Made by a program: the position numbers and the translations under genes | Source of the DNA: Plectrocnemia conspersa | Lineage: Eukaryota > Arthropoda > Insecta > Trichoptera > Polycentropodidae | Reading direction: 5' to 3' | DNA: 64,000 nt | NCBI GenBank assembly: GCA_009617715.1 | Contig: VTFK01000358.1 | Coordinates: 1 to 64,000 of the forward strand | Part shown: piece after piece, positions 1 through 13,369 of the stretch | How positions within the stretch are numbered: position 1 is the first letter of the stretch | Layout: each line of letters starts with the position of its first letter | The notes under the pieces: model-generated | What the model was told of the DNA's origin: nothing | Databases searched by the model: none | The model's input: only the letters and a program-made list of their open reading frames with translations

Positions 1-2170
1 TATATGCACATATACATACGTACCCATGAAAATGGATGAGTCAGGACAATGGGTAGCGTAATCGCCAACAAGGCAGACACGACTCGAAATGCCAAAAGAG
101 GTCGTCGGAAATTCGCCGCGGAGGCAATTACGGATCTGTAACGAGACCCGTATCGATCTTTGTTCGGAATCGGACTGAATGCGATCGTTATTATTGTTAT
201 TTAACGACTGGTTTGAATATTAATCAGCGTTTATGTAACAACTTATTCATGTTCCTGCATGTGCTTATACTATAACAGCCTTTCAAGGACGCGACAATAT
301 GAATTAATAATAATTGTGGCAATTGGAAATATTCCATACAATGTTGGATTAATATTACTACGTATTATTTGCTTATAATAATTTTAAAGATAACCTAACA
401 TTACTAAATAATACAACATAACAAGTCATTTGCCACAAATATAAGATACTTGAATGGTGTATATGTAGAATAACGCATTGGTTGCAAATGTCTTTTATTC
501 TGGAAAATGTCGATTTTATTTTTGAAAATTTTCTTTGCTAAAATTTTTTTTTGTACACATTTTTAAAATATAAATAAACATAAGGCATACTCTCGATTAT
601 CCGGTTTGATAATTAACCTGCTTTAAATAAATTGATTTAGATGAGAATGGGCGTCTATTATGACATATGAAACAAACTGTGTGGTTAGATAAGGAGACTA
701 AAATAAAACATCCAGTTGAATATCATAACTAAAAAAACATAGATTAATAAAAATATCTTTAAAGATTAATAAATGAGTTCTAGAATCAAAATTAAGCAGT
801 ACTGTTAATAGATAATGCTCTTATTCATCCAAATACAAATTTCATATATTGAAAAGGAACGTTTTGAACGAAACGCAAAATTTTCATCGATTCATGTTAC
901 AATTTTAATTTAATCCATAGACCCATGAGTTATATTATCAAGAAAACGGCTTTACTGTATTGTCCTTATTAAAACCCTTGCTGAGGAAAATTATAGATTT
1001 ATTTATTATAAGAAATTGCGACATTGAATGCTAAGCATGTCATAGCACAATCTTTATCAAAATTAAAGTTAGTGACACTCTCGATCGTGGCGAAAGATTC
1101 TTCCTAACGTGTAAATATATGTATTAGATTCTGAAGAGACTGAGGCAAGTGATTTATCTGAAATATGCAGATAATTGTAAATATCATTTGAGAAACATTG
1201 CGCACACAAAATGATCAAGGTTTTCAATGCTTGAAGGATGCAGATATAGTTTCTATTGTTACTCAAACATAAGATGAAGTGAGTGATATTGAAAATACAA
1301 GTACATTAGTCGCAAAACTTTTTTTTTACTGATGTGATAATCAATTATTAACTTATAGTAATTGGGTCTAGTTTAATAAAACGTTAAACTTTTTTATTGG
1401 CGAATTTTATTTTTTATTTTTATTAAGCAAATAAATTAATTTTTAATGTCAAACTCCGTCCTATCAATACCATACATAATTTTAATTTATTAAATTTATT
1501 ATCGAATTTCCATACAATGTCGATTCCACTTTATGATGCGTTAAATATACATACATAATTTACGATTATTTTCAATTTAAAATCTTGAATAATATTTATA
1601 ATTTTAGAAGGGGCTTTTTTAACGAATCTTCGCTTTTTATAGACAAACACCTTTTATATGAATTGTATTTTATAATACATATAATTAAAAGTCGCTCTTT
1701 GAAACTAAGAGGTGATCCCTGATATACAACGTATATCAGGGAGTTATATTTAATATTTTCTATTATCATAAACAATAAATATATATATTTATATTATTTA
1801 ATTTTAAAATGTATAAAAATAAACAAATGGCGCATTTTAAAGTAGCCCAAAATTTTTCAAAGTTTATAAAATATATCATGAATGAAAGCAATTTGCTTGG
1901 TGTATGAAAGCGATCAATTGATAAGTATTAACGGTACATATTTTCTTCAAGATCACGCAGTGTTATAATTTTCAATTTCTACCATAAATAACATGTTATT
2001 AAGTACTTAATTTAATTATGTAAGAATTGCATCAATATTTTATTGAATACTATAAAATAAAATAGATTAAAATTTATAAATTACTACTCTTCTGGGAAAT
2101 TATTTTTTATGCTCAATAATAATTATATTTCTCTTTATCTATATTTTTATATTATTCGCAATAGTCTAAG
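1..2170. other. gene-free AT-rich sequence
   Basis: No convincing reading frame. The only structures noted are the hairpin at 1716-1742 and TCTCGATTATCCGG at about 591-604, which resembles a pogo-like element end and recurs at about 10859. Confidence 0.6.
1716..1742. repeat. perfect 12-bp hairpin
   Basis: TCCCTGATATAC (1716-1727), loop AAC, then GTATATCAGGGA (1731-1742). In a gene-free AT-rich stretch. Confidence 0.88.
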
Positions 2171-2214
2171 CTAGTGTTTATTTATTTATTTATTTTTCTT
2201 TATTGGACATTTAT

Positions 2215-2560
2215 TCGCCATGCGATTTTATTCGTCGGCGCTAACCGACGACCGTCAGCTGTTGGAGCCGCCGAAGACTTTCATTTTTGTTCTAGCGGCA
2301 CAACAGTCACGACAACGGCCTCAACACAAACACAAGCACAAGAAACGAGAAGTACACACACAAACATAAAGCCCGCCATATACACATGCGTACGCAATTT
2401 CATTGCGGAGCAGCGGTAAGATTGCGCAATTTAGAGCCGAATCGTAGTTCAGTGGGCCTAGAATCGAGAACGGTCTTACCGTAATCGTTATTGTCGTATT
2501 ATTATACAGACGTTTTAGATCGGACGCAGAGATAACGGCGTGTCTGCTATATTAACAGAT
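2215..2560 (+). promoter_or_regulatory. GC-richer patch, possible 5' untranslated exon
   Basis: CpG-containing stretch in AT-rich surroundings. It includes a threonine-rich open frame (SSGTTVTTTASTQTQAQETR) and a good donor-like GCAGCG|GTAAGA at about 2415. No coding homology and no partner exon. Candidate first exon or regulatory patch only. Confidence 0.25.
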
Positions 2561-3240
2561 AATGGATAATCGGACAAGTTTTTCCACGCTTTCTTTCGCG
2601 AGTGAGTTTTTGCGTTGATCGTTATTCATAAGACGTTAAATTGATTGAGTAACACCTTAATGAGACACGTGTTGCTTTTCAGATATTAATTAGAGCACAG
2701 ACTACATTTAAATGCGTCATTCATTATATTTCATGCGTTTAAATTATGACTTGAGCACCTAATTGACTCTATGGTTATTTGTAGCTTTCGAGAGACATTT
2801 GAAAAGTCCAGAAAACATTTCTTAATCATTTAATTGAGATTGACTTATTTTGCCTTTAGATTAAGCAATGTTTTAAAAGTGCAATCAGAATCAAAAGGAT
2901 CATAAATAGGAATAAGATGTTGATTTTATTAATTGCTTGATTGATTAGAAAGAGTTTTTATTTATTGTCACTAAGTACTTTCATACATTTTATAGATCGG
3001 CTATAAATCGCACTTAACGCACACGAGTTTGCGATAGTATATTTTTAACATTAACAGTTCCATAATAATATTAATAAAAAAAAACAGTTCTTTACATATT
3101 ATATTCATAGATCGTCTGACAAAATAAAATTAGTCCATAAGTTTCCAGGCCTGCCGAGATGAGGATGGGAGAGGGGACAAATTTCCGGATCCAAAAAAAT
3201 AAATAATACATTCACTTTCATGTGGTTATTCCTAAAAGAA

Positions 3241-3821
3241 AAACTAGAAAAAACAGTCTCGAATCTATCCTGTAAATATTTTTTAAAATATGTCATTTCA
3301 GTAAAATTATATCAAAATACATTTTCACCAGTGATAATATAGATTATCTGATAGGTGCTAGTAAAAGTATATGATTTTCACTAGTAACGTCCAAATACAT
3401 TTTCACCAGCAGATACATATTTCTACAAGCAAAAATATAATTCAACTGACATATTGCTTTAAAATGTTCACGAAACTCAATTTGACAGTTGCTGTTCAAA
3501 CCCAAACCTAACCTAATGAAACTTCTAAAACTAATTATATTTTCAAAACTTTTATTAGGTCAAGTCAACTCATCACTCAGGAAAAAATAATCATAAAAAT
3601 AAATACATTTGTTTGTCTGTATTTTGATAGTACACTATGTTTTAAAAATATGATAGCTACCGATATTACTATGGACTTCTCATATAAGAGGACTGATCAA
3701 AGTATTTTCAAGCATAATTTTGGTCAATAGGAGAGCGCAAAAATAATTATCACTTCTCAGAAGGCAAAAATTAACGTCAAAAGCAATAAAATGTGTCGGC
3801 ACATTTTATTGCTTTTGACGT
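3241..3821 (+). repeat. dispersed foldback repeat family A, copy A1
   Basis: Shares with 57721-58800 the ordered blocks CAGTCTCGAATC, ATACATTTTCACCAG, AAACCCAAACCTAACCTAA, TATGGACTTCT.ATATAAGAG and AATAGGAGAGCGCAAAAA. It ends in a nearly perfect palindrome at 3774-3821 built on CAAAAGCAATAAAAT. No coding capacity. The family type is unknown to me. Confidence 0.82.
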
Positions 3822-5199
3822 AAATTCTTTTTTAGTAATGCACCACTAGTAATATTAAGAATTAAAATGTTAATTTTAAACAAACACTGCAACTGTGCCA
3901 TTTCACGTGGACTTCAACGGAAACGGCAGTGTTGCTATTTATATTAAAAAAATCAGGAAATGTTTGAAATATTGGGATGCAAAAAAATGTAATTTTGCAC
4001 TATCAATGCCACTGTGTGATGAAATATAAAAATTATTAGAGCCGAACTGAATCAGTAGCGCAAGGATTCAAGAGCAAGCGGACGTTCCTAAATTTATAAA
4101 TATTTTAAAATATTTATATTATGGTTGCCTCATTACGAACCACCGGCGTGAGATAGTGAGAGAGTTTGCCATCAAACCACATAGTTTCAAATGTGCATTT
4201 AATTTATTTTAACATATATTAGACGTTCTAATTTGACCCCGGGTGATGTTGAGTGACATTTAATATACAATACTGCTTTTACCAATAGTCCTCATATTTT
4301 TGCACTACAAAACGCTTTTTCTGATAATTAATAGATACTTTAAACACACTGCTTTGATTTTCGAAATATTTTTTAATAGCGATTTAGGGTTAATATCTAA
4401 ACGTTCTCATTTTAGATTTATTTAAATCTGTATCGTACATAATCTGTACAAAATATCTATTCATGCACTCACATCCTTTTATACAGATATAGTAGGTCAA
4501 TTGCAAAATTACACACATGACAATTGATAAGAATAGTGCGTTATTATCGTTTTTAGAAGACGACACGCTTTCCAAAGCAAATCGGTCACAGAAATATTTT
4601 TTAAGAATTGCTTCAATAATTAAAATCGCCGCTTGCCTAAAAGTGTTTTATACGCTTTTTAGACTCTTTGTGTTATTTTAACTTTGAAAATAAAAAAAAC
4701 GCCATAGTAATAGGAGTTCCTCTAAAATAGCCGTCACATGTTAAGCAAGCATGAAAAAACACACACTCGAAGATTAGGTCCAGTTAATAAGATGCACACG
4801 CGTGTTTAAGTCAGGCAACGATTATATAATGATATTTAAAAAATACTTGCTCTGTTATTTTGCGAATTTGCTTGTCAACGCTCATTTTGATTGCAACATG
4901 TCTAAAAATTAGTAAATACTTCCGAGAAATATATGTGTCTGCCAGGTGTAAAATTATTTTGTATTACCATAATAATAGAACGCATCATTCTATGCAGAAG
5001 CCGATAAATTTGTAATAAATCATTAGCACAAAACAAGTCATTATCTTAAGAGCAAATTATGCAAGAAGTAATTGTACGTTAGGGAGAGATGTACGATTTT
5101 AATTTATACAACTATTAAATAGCATACTAATAAGATAGCCCTTTTGAGGGCTTTTATTTTAATAAAAAAAAATATAATTGGGTTAAAAATTTATTATTT

Positions 5200-5563
5200 A
5201 CCTAAAAAAAGAGAGAAGAAACAACTTTTGCAAAATATTTCCGTCGTAAAGAGAACCTCAACTTGCTATTAAAAGTGATTCGGAGATCTTAAGTGGAATT
5301 TTGTCTGGTCAGAACATTCTTACCGGAATCTTAGGAATATTCCAATGGTAAATGAGATAGAAAAATGACATAATATGCCATTTCCTGACACTGAAGGAGA
5401 GACAGTTACCGGAAGTGTATCTCCGCAGATAATCTAAATCATTATATAAAGGACAAGAGTCTGCATCACATCGAATACATCTAAACAATTTTAAATCATT
5501 TGGCATACAAAAAAGACTGAAATGCATAACGAAAAAAACAGAAGACATAGGTTGAATCTTCAA
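5200..5563 (-). pseudogene. LINE reverse transcriptase fragment (jockey/CR1-like)
   Basis: The minus strand encodes NDLKLFRCIRCDADSCPLYN, then DLDYLRRYTSGNCLSFSVRK and HIMSFF. This follows the (YA)DDLKLF...LQ.DLD.L..W...N.L..N..K...M.F pattern after the catalytic aspartates. Here the first Asp position is changed (PND). A second reading frame then continues DLRITFNSKLRFSL, so a frameshift separates the two parts. Dead relic, related to the one at 9.0 kb. Confidence 0.72.
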
Positions 5564-6839
5564 ATAACTTTTGAAATTGTGAAATATTATTTCTACGATT
5601 ACGTTTGCTCAAATAACTAAGGAAAATTCCAGTTAGATCATCTGAGCAACTGTGGTCTGTCAATTTTTCACTAATAACTTATAATGTTATGACGTAACCA
5701 TGTATAATTGTTTCAGATAAATCAGCAAAAGCTGACAATGACAAACTTTTTGAAGGATTTTTAAAATCTGCATATACGACGTTTACTTGTATTCCTGCAC
5801 CAAGAAATTTTGTCATTGTTTTAACGCAAGACGAGCGGAACGAAAATCATACTGTTAGTTCAACAAGATAATTACTATATAAGACACAAATCTAAACATA
5901 TATTTTGATCAATATAATGATTAAAATAGTTCAAACACATACAAAGTAAGACGCGGCTAAAAAATGTTAACTATTTTTGATAATTGGTATATGCATATTT
6001 TTGGTTAGAGAGTTGTGATCGCGTCCCTTATTCTTGTCCGTCTCAGCCAAAGCATTAGCGCTTGAGAACGCTTTTGCACGAGTTATCTAGCTTGCTGAAG
6101 GGTTACAAGTTTATTTTTTTTATTAATTCGACTTTTTTTATCAATTTTATCCGACTACTTCGCGGATGATACTATTTCAGTCCTTCATAGTAATATTATT
6201 GATTAAGTATATACTTGATGCTGCACAATAACACTTGCACAATCTCTCCATTTGCACTCATCAATCTCCATACTCAATTGTTATGAGCTACGACTGTCAA
6301 TTAGCGATATACCATATTTACCGACTGCATAGCATTCCTCGCGAGCTTGTCACAATTTCGCCACAATTCGTGATGAACTTGAAAACCATCGAGTGTCAAA
6401 TTGTACGTTTTTGTATTATGTAAAATTGCATACTTTTCACTCGTAGGCGGTGGTTCAGCACATATCGTGACGTCATATAACGTAATATATCCCCGAATGT
6501 GCATACAATAACGGCGTTAGTGAGAAAAAACGACCGTAATCACGAAAACGTGTTCGCCTTCGTCGCCAGTTTTGGGCACGTTTTGATTGTTGGACAAAAA
6601 CACGCGCGGGTGTAACAAGATAACGAGATCGATTGTGATTTTTTTTAAATAAGATATACATGTATATTTACTTTTGTATGACGCGTTAACTCGATATGTG
6701 TACGTGAGGTTTAACGATCTGTTCGAAAAGTTAAGATGAACACATCTATATTTTATAACAAAATATTTAATAAATGCACTATATTATGGGGTACCAAGAA
6801 AAAATGATATTTTTTATAATGAAAAGTATTTATTCAATG

Positions 6840-7056
6840 ACAAATTTATTTTACAAAATAATCTCTATAGACAGATACAAACTTCTTTCATCGATCAGGT
6901 AAGTTTTTAATACCATATTTGTAAAAACTGACTGGTTAAGATATTCAGAAAGAAATGTTTTAGCTTCACTAACATTATTCAATTTTTTACCATTTAAATT
7001 ATGTTGTAGAGACTTAAATAAATGGTAATCTGAAGGTGAGCAATAGTTTTCCATCC
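6840..7056 (-). pseudogene. mariner transposase C-terminal fragment
   Basis: Reads SPSDYHLFKSLQHNLNGKKL, then EAKTFLSEYLNQ. This is the conserved SDYHLF..LQ..L segment holding the third catalytic Asp (D34D type) of mariner transposases. It runs about 65 codons without its N-terminal two thirds. It ends with a lengthened, altered tail. Inactive relic. Confidence 0.82.
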
Positions 7057-7166
7057 TAGAGCATTATTTTTTATCGCGTGATTCTCACGGTATGAGGCAG
7101 GCGCGTCGCCTTATTCTCGTCGCTTAGTGCGTGTGGAACCCACGCGCCTTGTTTCCACGCCTCCAC

Positions 7167-7235
7167 GCAAAAAATAATTATCCCTTCTCAGAAGTCAAAA
7201 ATCCACGTCAAAAGCAATAAAACCGTGCCGTCATC
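7167..7235 (+). repeat. family A repeat fragment, copy A6 (left foldback arm)
   Basis: CGCAAAAAATAATTATC, CTTCTCAGAAG and CACGTCAAAAGCAATAAAA match the left arm of the foldback in A1 and A2. It follows a mariner fragment on the other strand. Confidence 0.65.
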
Positions 7236-8984
7236 GTTGTAGTAGAAAATTGTAAAGCATATTCAAATTGAATAGTACGATTAAGGCACACATATATTTA
7301 TTTGTATATTCAAACGAATATATTCTCTATCTAACTCTGTTATCGTGAGATAATAAAACTTAATTTAACACACGTACAAATCGCCGATGCAACATGATGA
7401 ATTAGGGTCAAATATTGCGATAACACAATTAAACATATTATTAGATATAATTTTATTATAACTCATCAAATTGGTTACAGAACAGAGAGTAATTTGTGAG
7501 AAAATGGGTCGAGGACGTTATCTCGATAGGCAAGTCTGCCCTTGTATGGACTTCATCATCGACTAACAAACGACACTTTTTCCTATAATACTTTCAATCT
7601 TAAATCGGCACGTCACTACCGAGTTACGTTACCGGTCAGTTGCGCAACTCGGAGCCGATCTCGCAGATCAAATTATCGCGAAACGGTTCACGAAAGCTCG
7701 TGATGCTATTCGAAATCGTGAACCTTGCTTATTTTACTACTTCTTTCAGAATTGTGTGTGTACGTTATAAAAATGTTTTTTAAATATTTGCAACGCGTAA
7801 AGTCTCGTTGAACGCTTTCGCTTTTATATTATACTACACTTCCGTTTATATAATGTGTTCGAGTGAGCAAAACCACTAACCAATTAGAGTTGATTGTAAA
7901 TAGAAAAATCAAGCTCATGAAAAGGCCAAGTTCTAGGCTGGTAGAGTTGTTTGATTAGTGTATTTACACTGATAGTAATTACCTAATTAATATTATTTTT
8001 AAGAAATGTAAGAATTGATAAAATTTATAAGCAAATGATAAAGTCGAAGATAAAATATTTATTAGAAGCTCTAAATTAAACATTTAAATATAATAGATAT
8101 GCTTTAATGTAATAATGTTAATTACAAGTTAATTGTGAACAAAGTGGTATTTATTATGAATCAGTGAGCAGTTATATAAACAAAATTAAAAAATATGCGA
8201 GCGTTGGGGGGCAAAAAATTGAGCAGACGTGAGACTTACACGATGTTATATTCAAGAAACTCGTTCTTAGGCACATTGCGATTATTATTAAATAAATAAA
8301 GAGATGCTCATAAGGTATTTAAAGTCTTAAGTCTCTCTACTTTTAAATACGTCAATATATAAAATATGTATTTTTTAGTTGTAGTATATAGTAAGTAAAA
8401 AATAATAAATCAGCATATTGCCCGTTGAAAAATCAACAAAAAATAACTTAACTTAGCATATACTATGTGTATAAAAGTACATTAAATTAACAGCTGATAA
8501 CATACTTATAACAATATCAAAAGTACATTAAAATTCCATGCAAAGATAACACAAAATCAGTGTTGAGAATTACATATGAAATCATTTTTTTATAAAATTA
8601 TAAAATGTTTTCAATTTAGCATTTATATACACAGGACACGGGTCAGGCATAAAAGTTAATATTTATTGATGCGAAATAAATATGACGGAACAGTTTTTGT
8701 GATTTTATATGCAGTAATAATATACATATATTAATATAACAAAGCTTGTTTTTAAAATTGTCTTTTAGTTATGATATAAAAATTAATTTATTATGTACAC
8801 ACAGTATGAGAGATGCGCTCCCTTTAACCCACTCTGTATTTATGTGCGCTTGCTTAAGAATAATTCATTGAATATTATAAATATAAAACCCACGCACATG
8901 TACGTCTAGGTGTACATATATAATAATGTTTATATCTAATTTGTTAAATTATTAAGTTGTATTAAAAATATTTTTTATTTAAAA

Positions 8985-9215
8985 AAAGAGAATACATCCA
9001 CTTGCTCTTCCGAATAATTCAGAGATCTTTAGTTGAAGTTTCTGTATCCAAAATGTTCCCACCTAGATCTTAAGAATAATCTGATGACATGACATAGTAT
9101 GGCACTTTACGAAGACCATCTCTATAGAGAATCTAAATCAGTATGTAGAAAGAAGGAGTCAGCAAATGTTTTTAAATAATTTTAAATCATCTGCATACAG
9201 AAAAAAAACTTGAGA
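8985..9215 (-). pseudogene. LINE reverse transcriptase fragment with YADD motif
   Basis: The minus strand reads LYADDLKLFKNI, the catalytic YADD block of a non-LTR reverse transcriptase. It is followed within a few codons by stops and frameshifts. Blocks around AAATCATCTGCATACAG, TAATCTAAATC-like and GAGATCTTTAGT align with 5.2-5.56 kb, so the two are copies of the same LINE region. Confidence 0.68.
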
Positions 9216-10311
9216 GTCCCTTTGGAACGCTTAAAGTTAAATAATAAACTAATTTATTTTTATAGCAATAATGGATCAATACAAAATATATTAACATATT
9301 GTCTCATTTAAAAAATACAGCAGTATTCTATTAGCTGGAGTTATAATTTGTTTTTTTTGAGCCGTTGAAATCAGATTAATATATAATATATTTATAAGTA
9401 ATATAAAAAAGAAGACTTACAGCTTATTAATATTACATTTATAAGCTCTCTGCTATTTTTTTCAAATTATATGATACTGTTTCATGTATAAGGGCATTGT
9501 GTGAATCAATAGATATCAACGAGTGTATATATGCGAAACCTTTTTTTATTAAAAAAAAAAAAACAACAATCAAAGTTCAACATGTTATATTACATTGTAG
9601 TGTAATTACAGTACTTGACCTTTATTAAAATAATCATAATAACCTCTACAAGGCGTATTGAACCAATTTAAAATAAGGTTTTGCCATTTGACTGTTTACT
9701 ATCAAAGTACGTAATCCGTAGACCGCAACAGGGCGTGATTGTTGTGGTGTTGTAATAAACGTTTTTGTGGTGCATCCACCAGCCAAAGCGTGATTCAATA
9801 ATATGGTAATGACAGTAACGCGTGTCATTGTCGTTCTCGAAATAGTGTACCTCAAACCTCCTTCATTTATAAATTCATTTCTTGCCTCGAGACTAAACAA
9901 TGAGCCCGGAGGAAACGGACCTCTGCATGTATATGTGTACAGTGCAGGAAGACTGGAATCTATTATGAAGCCTTTTGTTAAGCGAAAGAATGGCCGGTGC
10001 TATGGTTTTTAATTTATGTTGATAATGTCACATTTTTACCACTGAAATATGATAATCATCGTATTCGAGTTGCCTCTATTCAATTCAAAATTTACGATTG
10101 AGCGCTTAACCGTTATAGGGTTATCTTATAAAAGAAAATATTTTTAACTGAATTTATTTCGATCGATTGCTTCAAATGTATGCTAAACGAAAATAATCTC
10201 AAATTTCTACCGCAAGCCCACATGTTATTTATTCGCAAATTTCACTGATGTTATGCTTTCCCTCTCGTACGTAGTAGGTCTATTTCATTTTTCGCCATGA
10301 AAAAATATCAC

Positions 10312-10313
<2 letters not shown>

Positions 10314-10346
<33 letters not shown>
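10314..10346. repeat. (TA)n microsatellite
   Basis: About 16 uninterrupted TA dinucleotides. Confidence 0.97.
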
Positions 10347-10347
<1 letters not shown>

Positions 10348-11701
10348 CAATGAGCATTTAAAGCGAAATCAAGCGCACAATGGGAAGTTATCAAAATCAA
10401 CAACAATCACATTCTCACACAATCAAAAAATTATTAATTTAGAAGTCGGAAGAACATAAAAAATATAATCAAATTAGCATAATCAAAAATGAAGAGTAAC
10501 CGCAACTTAAAATTGCTCAATATTGTTGCACTTTCGATCGGTCGTATTTGCGGTCCGACAAAAGCCTCCGAGCTACAATAATCATTGACCTTTAACAATT
10601 TTGTTTTGGATAGAAAATAATCATTTCCTCTCTCTCTCCCTAATTGCTCATTTAACACTGAAATTAAAAATTGTATAATGAATTTATTGAGAAATTGATA
10701 TTTTGTAATCAGATCAAGATTCTTGCAATGTCGCTGGACCGATTTCTCCCATGTCCTTCGACGTTTGTTTGAAAGTTCTATATAGAACCAAGGTGAAAAA
10801 TAATAGAGCTCGAGAATTGTTTCTGTAAGGAAACTGTACTTGTTTTAAACGCACGTGGTCTCGATTATCCGGATGCCGATTATCCGGCGTTATCGATGCG
10901 TGGCTCGAGGGTAACGAAAAGAATTTTACATTGAATTAAAATTACATTCAAGGACTTACAAATAGTATGTAACTGAAATGCAGCAGTTTATTGACAATAT
11001 AGTCAAGGTAATTAATAGTTGCTATGCAATTAATTAGCATTGCAATAAAAAATTCAAAAAACAATACGAATTATAGTTAAATAAAAATTTAAGGTGCTTG
11101 TATTGTTGGTTATAATATTGTTATAATAATATTGTTCTAGAAAAAATACAACAATATTATTTTCCTGCGTCAACAAACAACATAAAAACAGCAATGATTT
11201 TTTTATTATTTGGGGTTAGATGTATATATTTGTATTTAATTAAATAATATATTCAAAAAAATATTTAGCTCTATGGGTTTTTATACCGACGTAAATTAAT
11301 ATTTTTTTCAATATTTCTTAATTTACAATCTATATAAAATGTATTAATAAAAATATGAGCAAAATAGATATAACTATTAGATTTATAAAATAATTTTTAG
11401 AAGATTTATTTTGAACTCAAAAATATGTATTTAATTAATCATTAAATAAAAAGCAAATTTCTAGCACAATTTTTGTAAAAAATACAAAAAATATTTATAT
11501 TTCCCAATTTTTTAAAGATACATATATGTATGTATATTAAAATAAATTAAATACATGATAAAGTAATTTAAAATATCAATTATTCAATTCAATTTCTTCG
11601 TAGCAACATAAAATACGTTACCCTAATATGTTACAACGGGTTAAACACAATCAACAACTACTGAGTAAATAGTGACTATAATCAAAGTCTCTAAATGAAT
11701 G

Positions 11702-11905
11702 ATATATATTTTATTAATTATAAGCAATTATTACAGCTTACAAATAATATATTTGACTATTCATAACCTAGCTCGATTTTATTTTATATATTCAGCACGA
11801 TTTTCACCCGTGAAAACAGAAAAATCTAGGAAACCCTTATCTATAATTATCTATTAGTGATACACATTTTACTAATTATAAACAATTATTACAGCTTACA
11901 AACAC
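11702..11905 (+). repeat. short direct repeat pair
   Basis: TTA.TAATTATAA.CAATTATTACAGCTTACAAA occurs at about 11711 and again at about 11870, spaced about 160 bases. Confidence 0.7.
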
Positions 11906-12312
11906 AACCTTTCTTGATTTTATCTTATTTATATATCACAATATTTATTTGTGCAATTAGGAAAATTTAGAAAAACACTAAATTAAAATGATATACTAAT
12001 CCCTAATTCCGACCTTCCAGACCTTCCAATGATTCAAACCTATGTTTTTCAGATGTTAATTACCACTGATAACAGATGTTCTTTAATTATTAAAGTGTGT
12101 ATCAATTTAAGAATGAAGTTTACAACCAAAACCAGATAGAAAACAGTCTAGATAACAACCAGTGGCGTCATATAAACAGTCTATAATTTAATTAAAAACG
12201 CTAATCTCTGATTGCTTGATTTTATTGTCTATGTTTAATGTAAGCTTAAAAAATATGCTTTAATAAACAGTATTTAACTAATAATAATGAAATTTATTAA
12301 TAAAAAGTAACG

Positions 12313-13367
12313 GAAATACAATATTGCGTTTTTATTTAATGTAATAAAATAAAAATATCCATAAATATTTTAATTTAATGGGTACCAGTCATAAAAGCTT
12401 GTATGGAGGTCTGATCAATTTAATATAAAACTTGTTTTAAAGCAAAAGTATATTTTTTATATTTTATTTCAATGCAAGTTTAACTTCTAAACGTTTTTTA
12501 TTAAGCAAACTTTTTGTAGGATTTTTTTCAACAAATTTTTAAATTTGCCACCATTTTGCAAAAAAGTGACATATTTTATTTTTTCAGCAAATATTATAGA
12601 ATTCTATATTCAAATAAAAATTAAATTCTTAGCCATTAAAACAAAGGAATTATCAGCCTTAAGAAAATTGCGAAAGTTTGTATGGAAGGCCGGTCGATTT
12701 AATACTAAACTTGTTTTGAAGCAAAAAACTATTTTCATGACATATTTTATTTTTTAAGCGAATATTATAAGGGTTATTAAGAGCTCTATTTTATAATAAA
12801 AATTTAAGTTTAATCTTCAAAACAAAGGAATTAACAGCTTTAATAAAATTCCAGGTCTCATAAAAGTTCGTATGGGGGTCTAATCAATTTAATATAAAAC
12901 TTGTTTTAAAGCAAAAAACTATTTTTTTATATTTTATTTCGATGCAGATTTAGCTTTTAAACAAATTTTCTGGCAATTTTGAAAAAAAAAGTGACAGATT
13001 TATTTTTTTAGCAAATATTATAATTAAAACAAAAATTCAATTCTTAGTCATTAAAACAAAGGAATTACCAGCCATAAGAAAATTGCAAGTCTTATAAAAA
13101 ATTGTATGGAGGTCCGATCAACTTAATATAAAACTTGTTTTAAAGCAAAAAAATATTTTTTATTATATTTATTTCTATGCAGATTTAGCTTCTAAACATT
13201 TTTATGGGGTACATTTTTTTGAAAGATTTGATCCGGCGAAGTTATGATATTTTAAGTTTTTAACTTTGCTACCATTTTGTAACTAATAATTATGAACTGA
13301 AATACAATATTGCGTTGTTATTTAATGTCATAAAATAAAATATCTATAAATATTTTTATTTAACGGA
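12313..13367 (+). repeat. minisatellite-like array with flanking direct repeats
   Basis: Four degenerate units share TATGGAGGTC.GATCAA, TAATATAAAACTTGTTTTAA and AGCAAAAAA. The CTTGTTTT core is at 12431, 12710, 12900 and 13134 (spacings 279, 190, 234). Intervening ATTAAAACAAAGGAATTA blocks also recur three times. The array is bounded by near-identical 65-bp direct repeats at 12313-12381 and 13299-13367 (AATACAATATTGCGTT...). AT-rich and non-coding. Confidence 0.85.
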
Positions 13368-13369
13368 TC

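Larger units (their letters stand above)
9220..12312. other. mostly featureless AT-rich sequence
   Basis: Short open frames at 9646-9900 (minus) and 9803-10012 (plus) overlap in opposite strands and lack homology. The (TA)n tract and the direct repeat near 11.7-11.9 kb are the only clear structures. Confidence 0.5.

Noticed and set aside
3499..3516. CCTAACCTAA stretches (also at 23.94 and 58.10 kb), similar to the insect telomere repeat
   Set aside because: Only two units long and always in the same position inside family A repeats, so part of that repeat, not telomeric DNA.
9646..10012. Opposed open frames of 84 and 69 codons
   Set aside because: No recognised domain, overlapping on opposite strands, no splice or repeat support.
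591..10880. TCTCGATTATCCGG at about 591 and about 10859 as ends of one pogo-like element
   Set aside because: Both are in the same orientation and 10 kb apart with no partner inverted end, so no element can be delimited.
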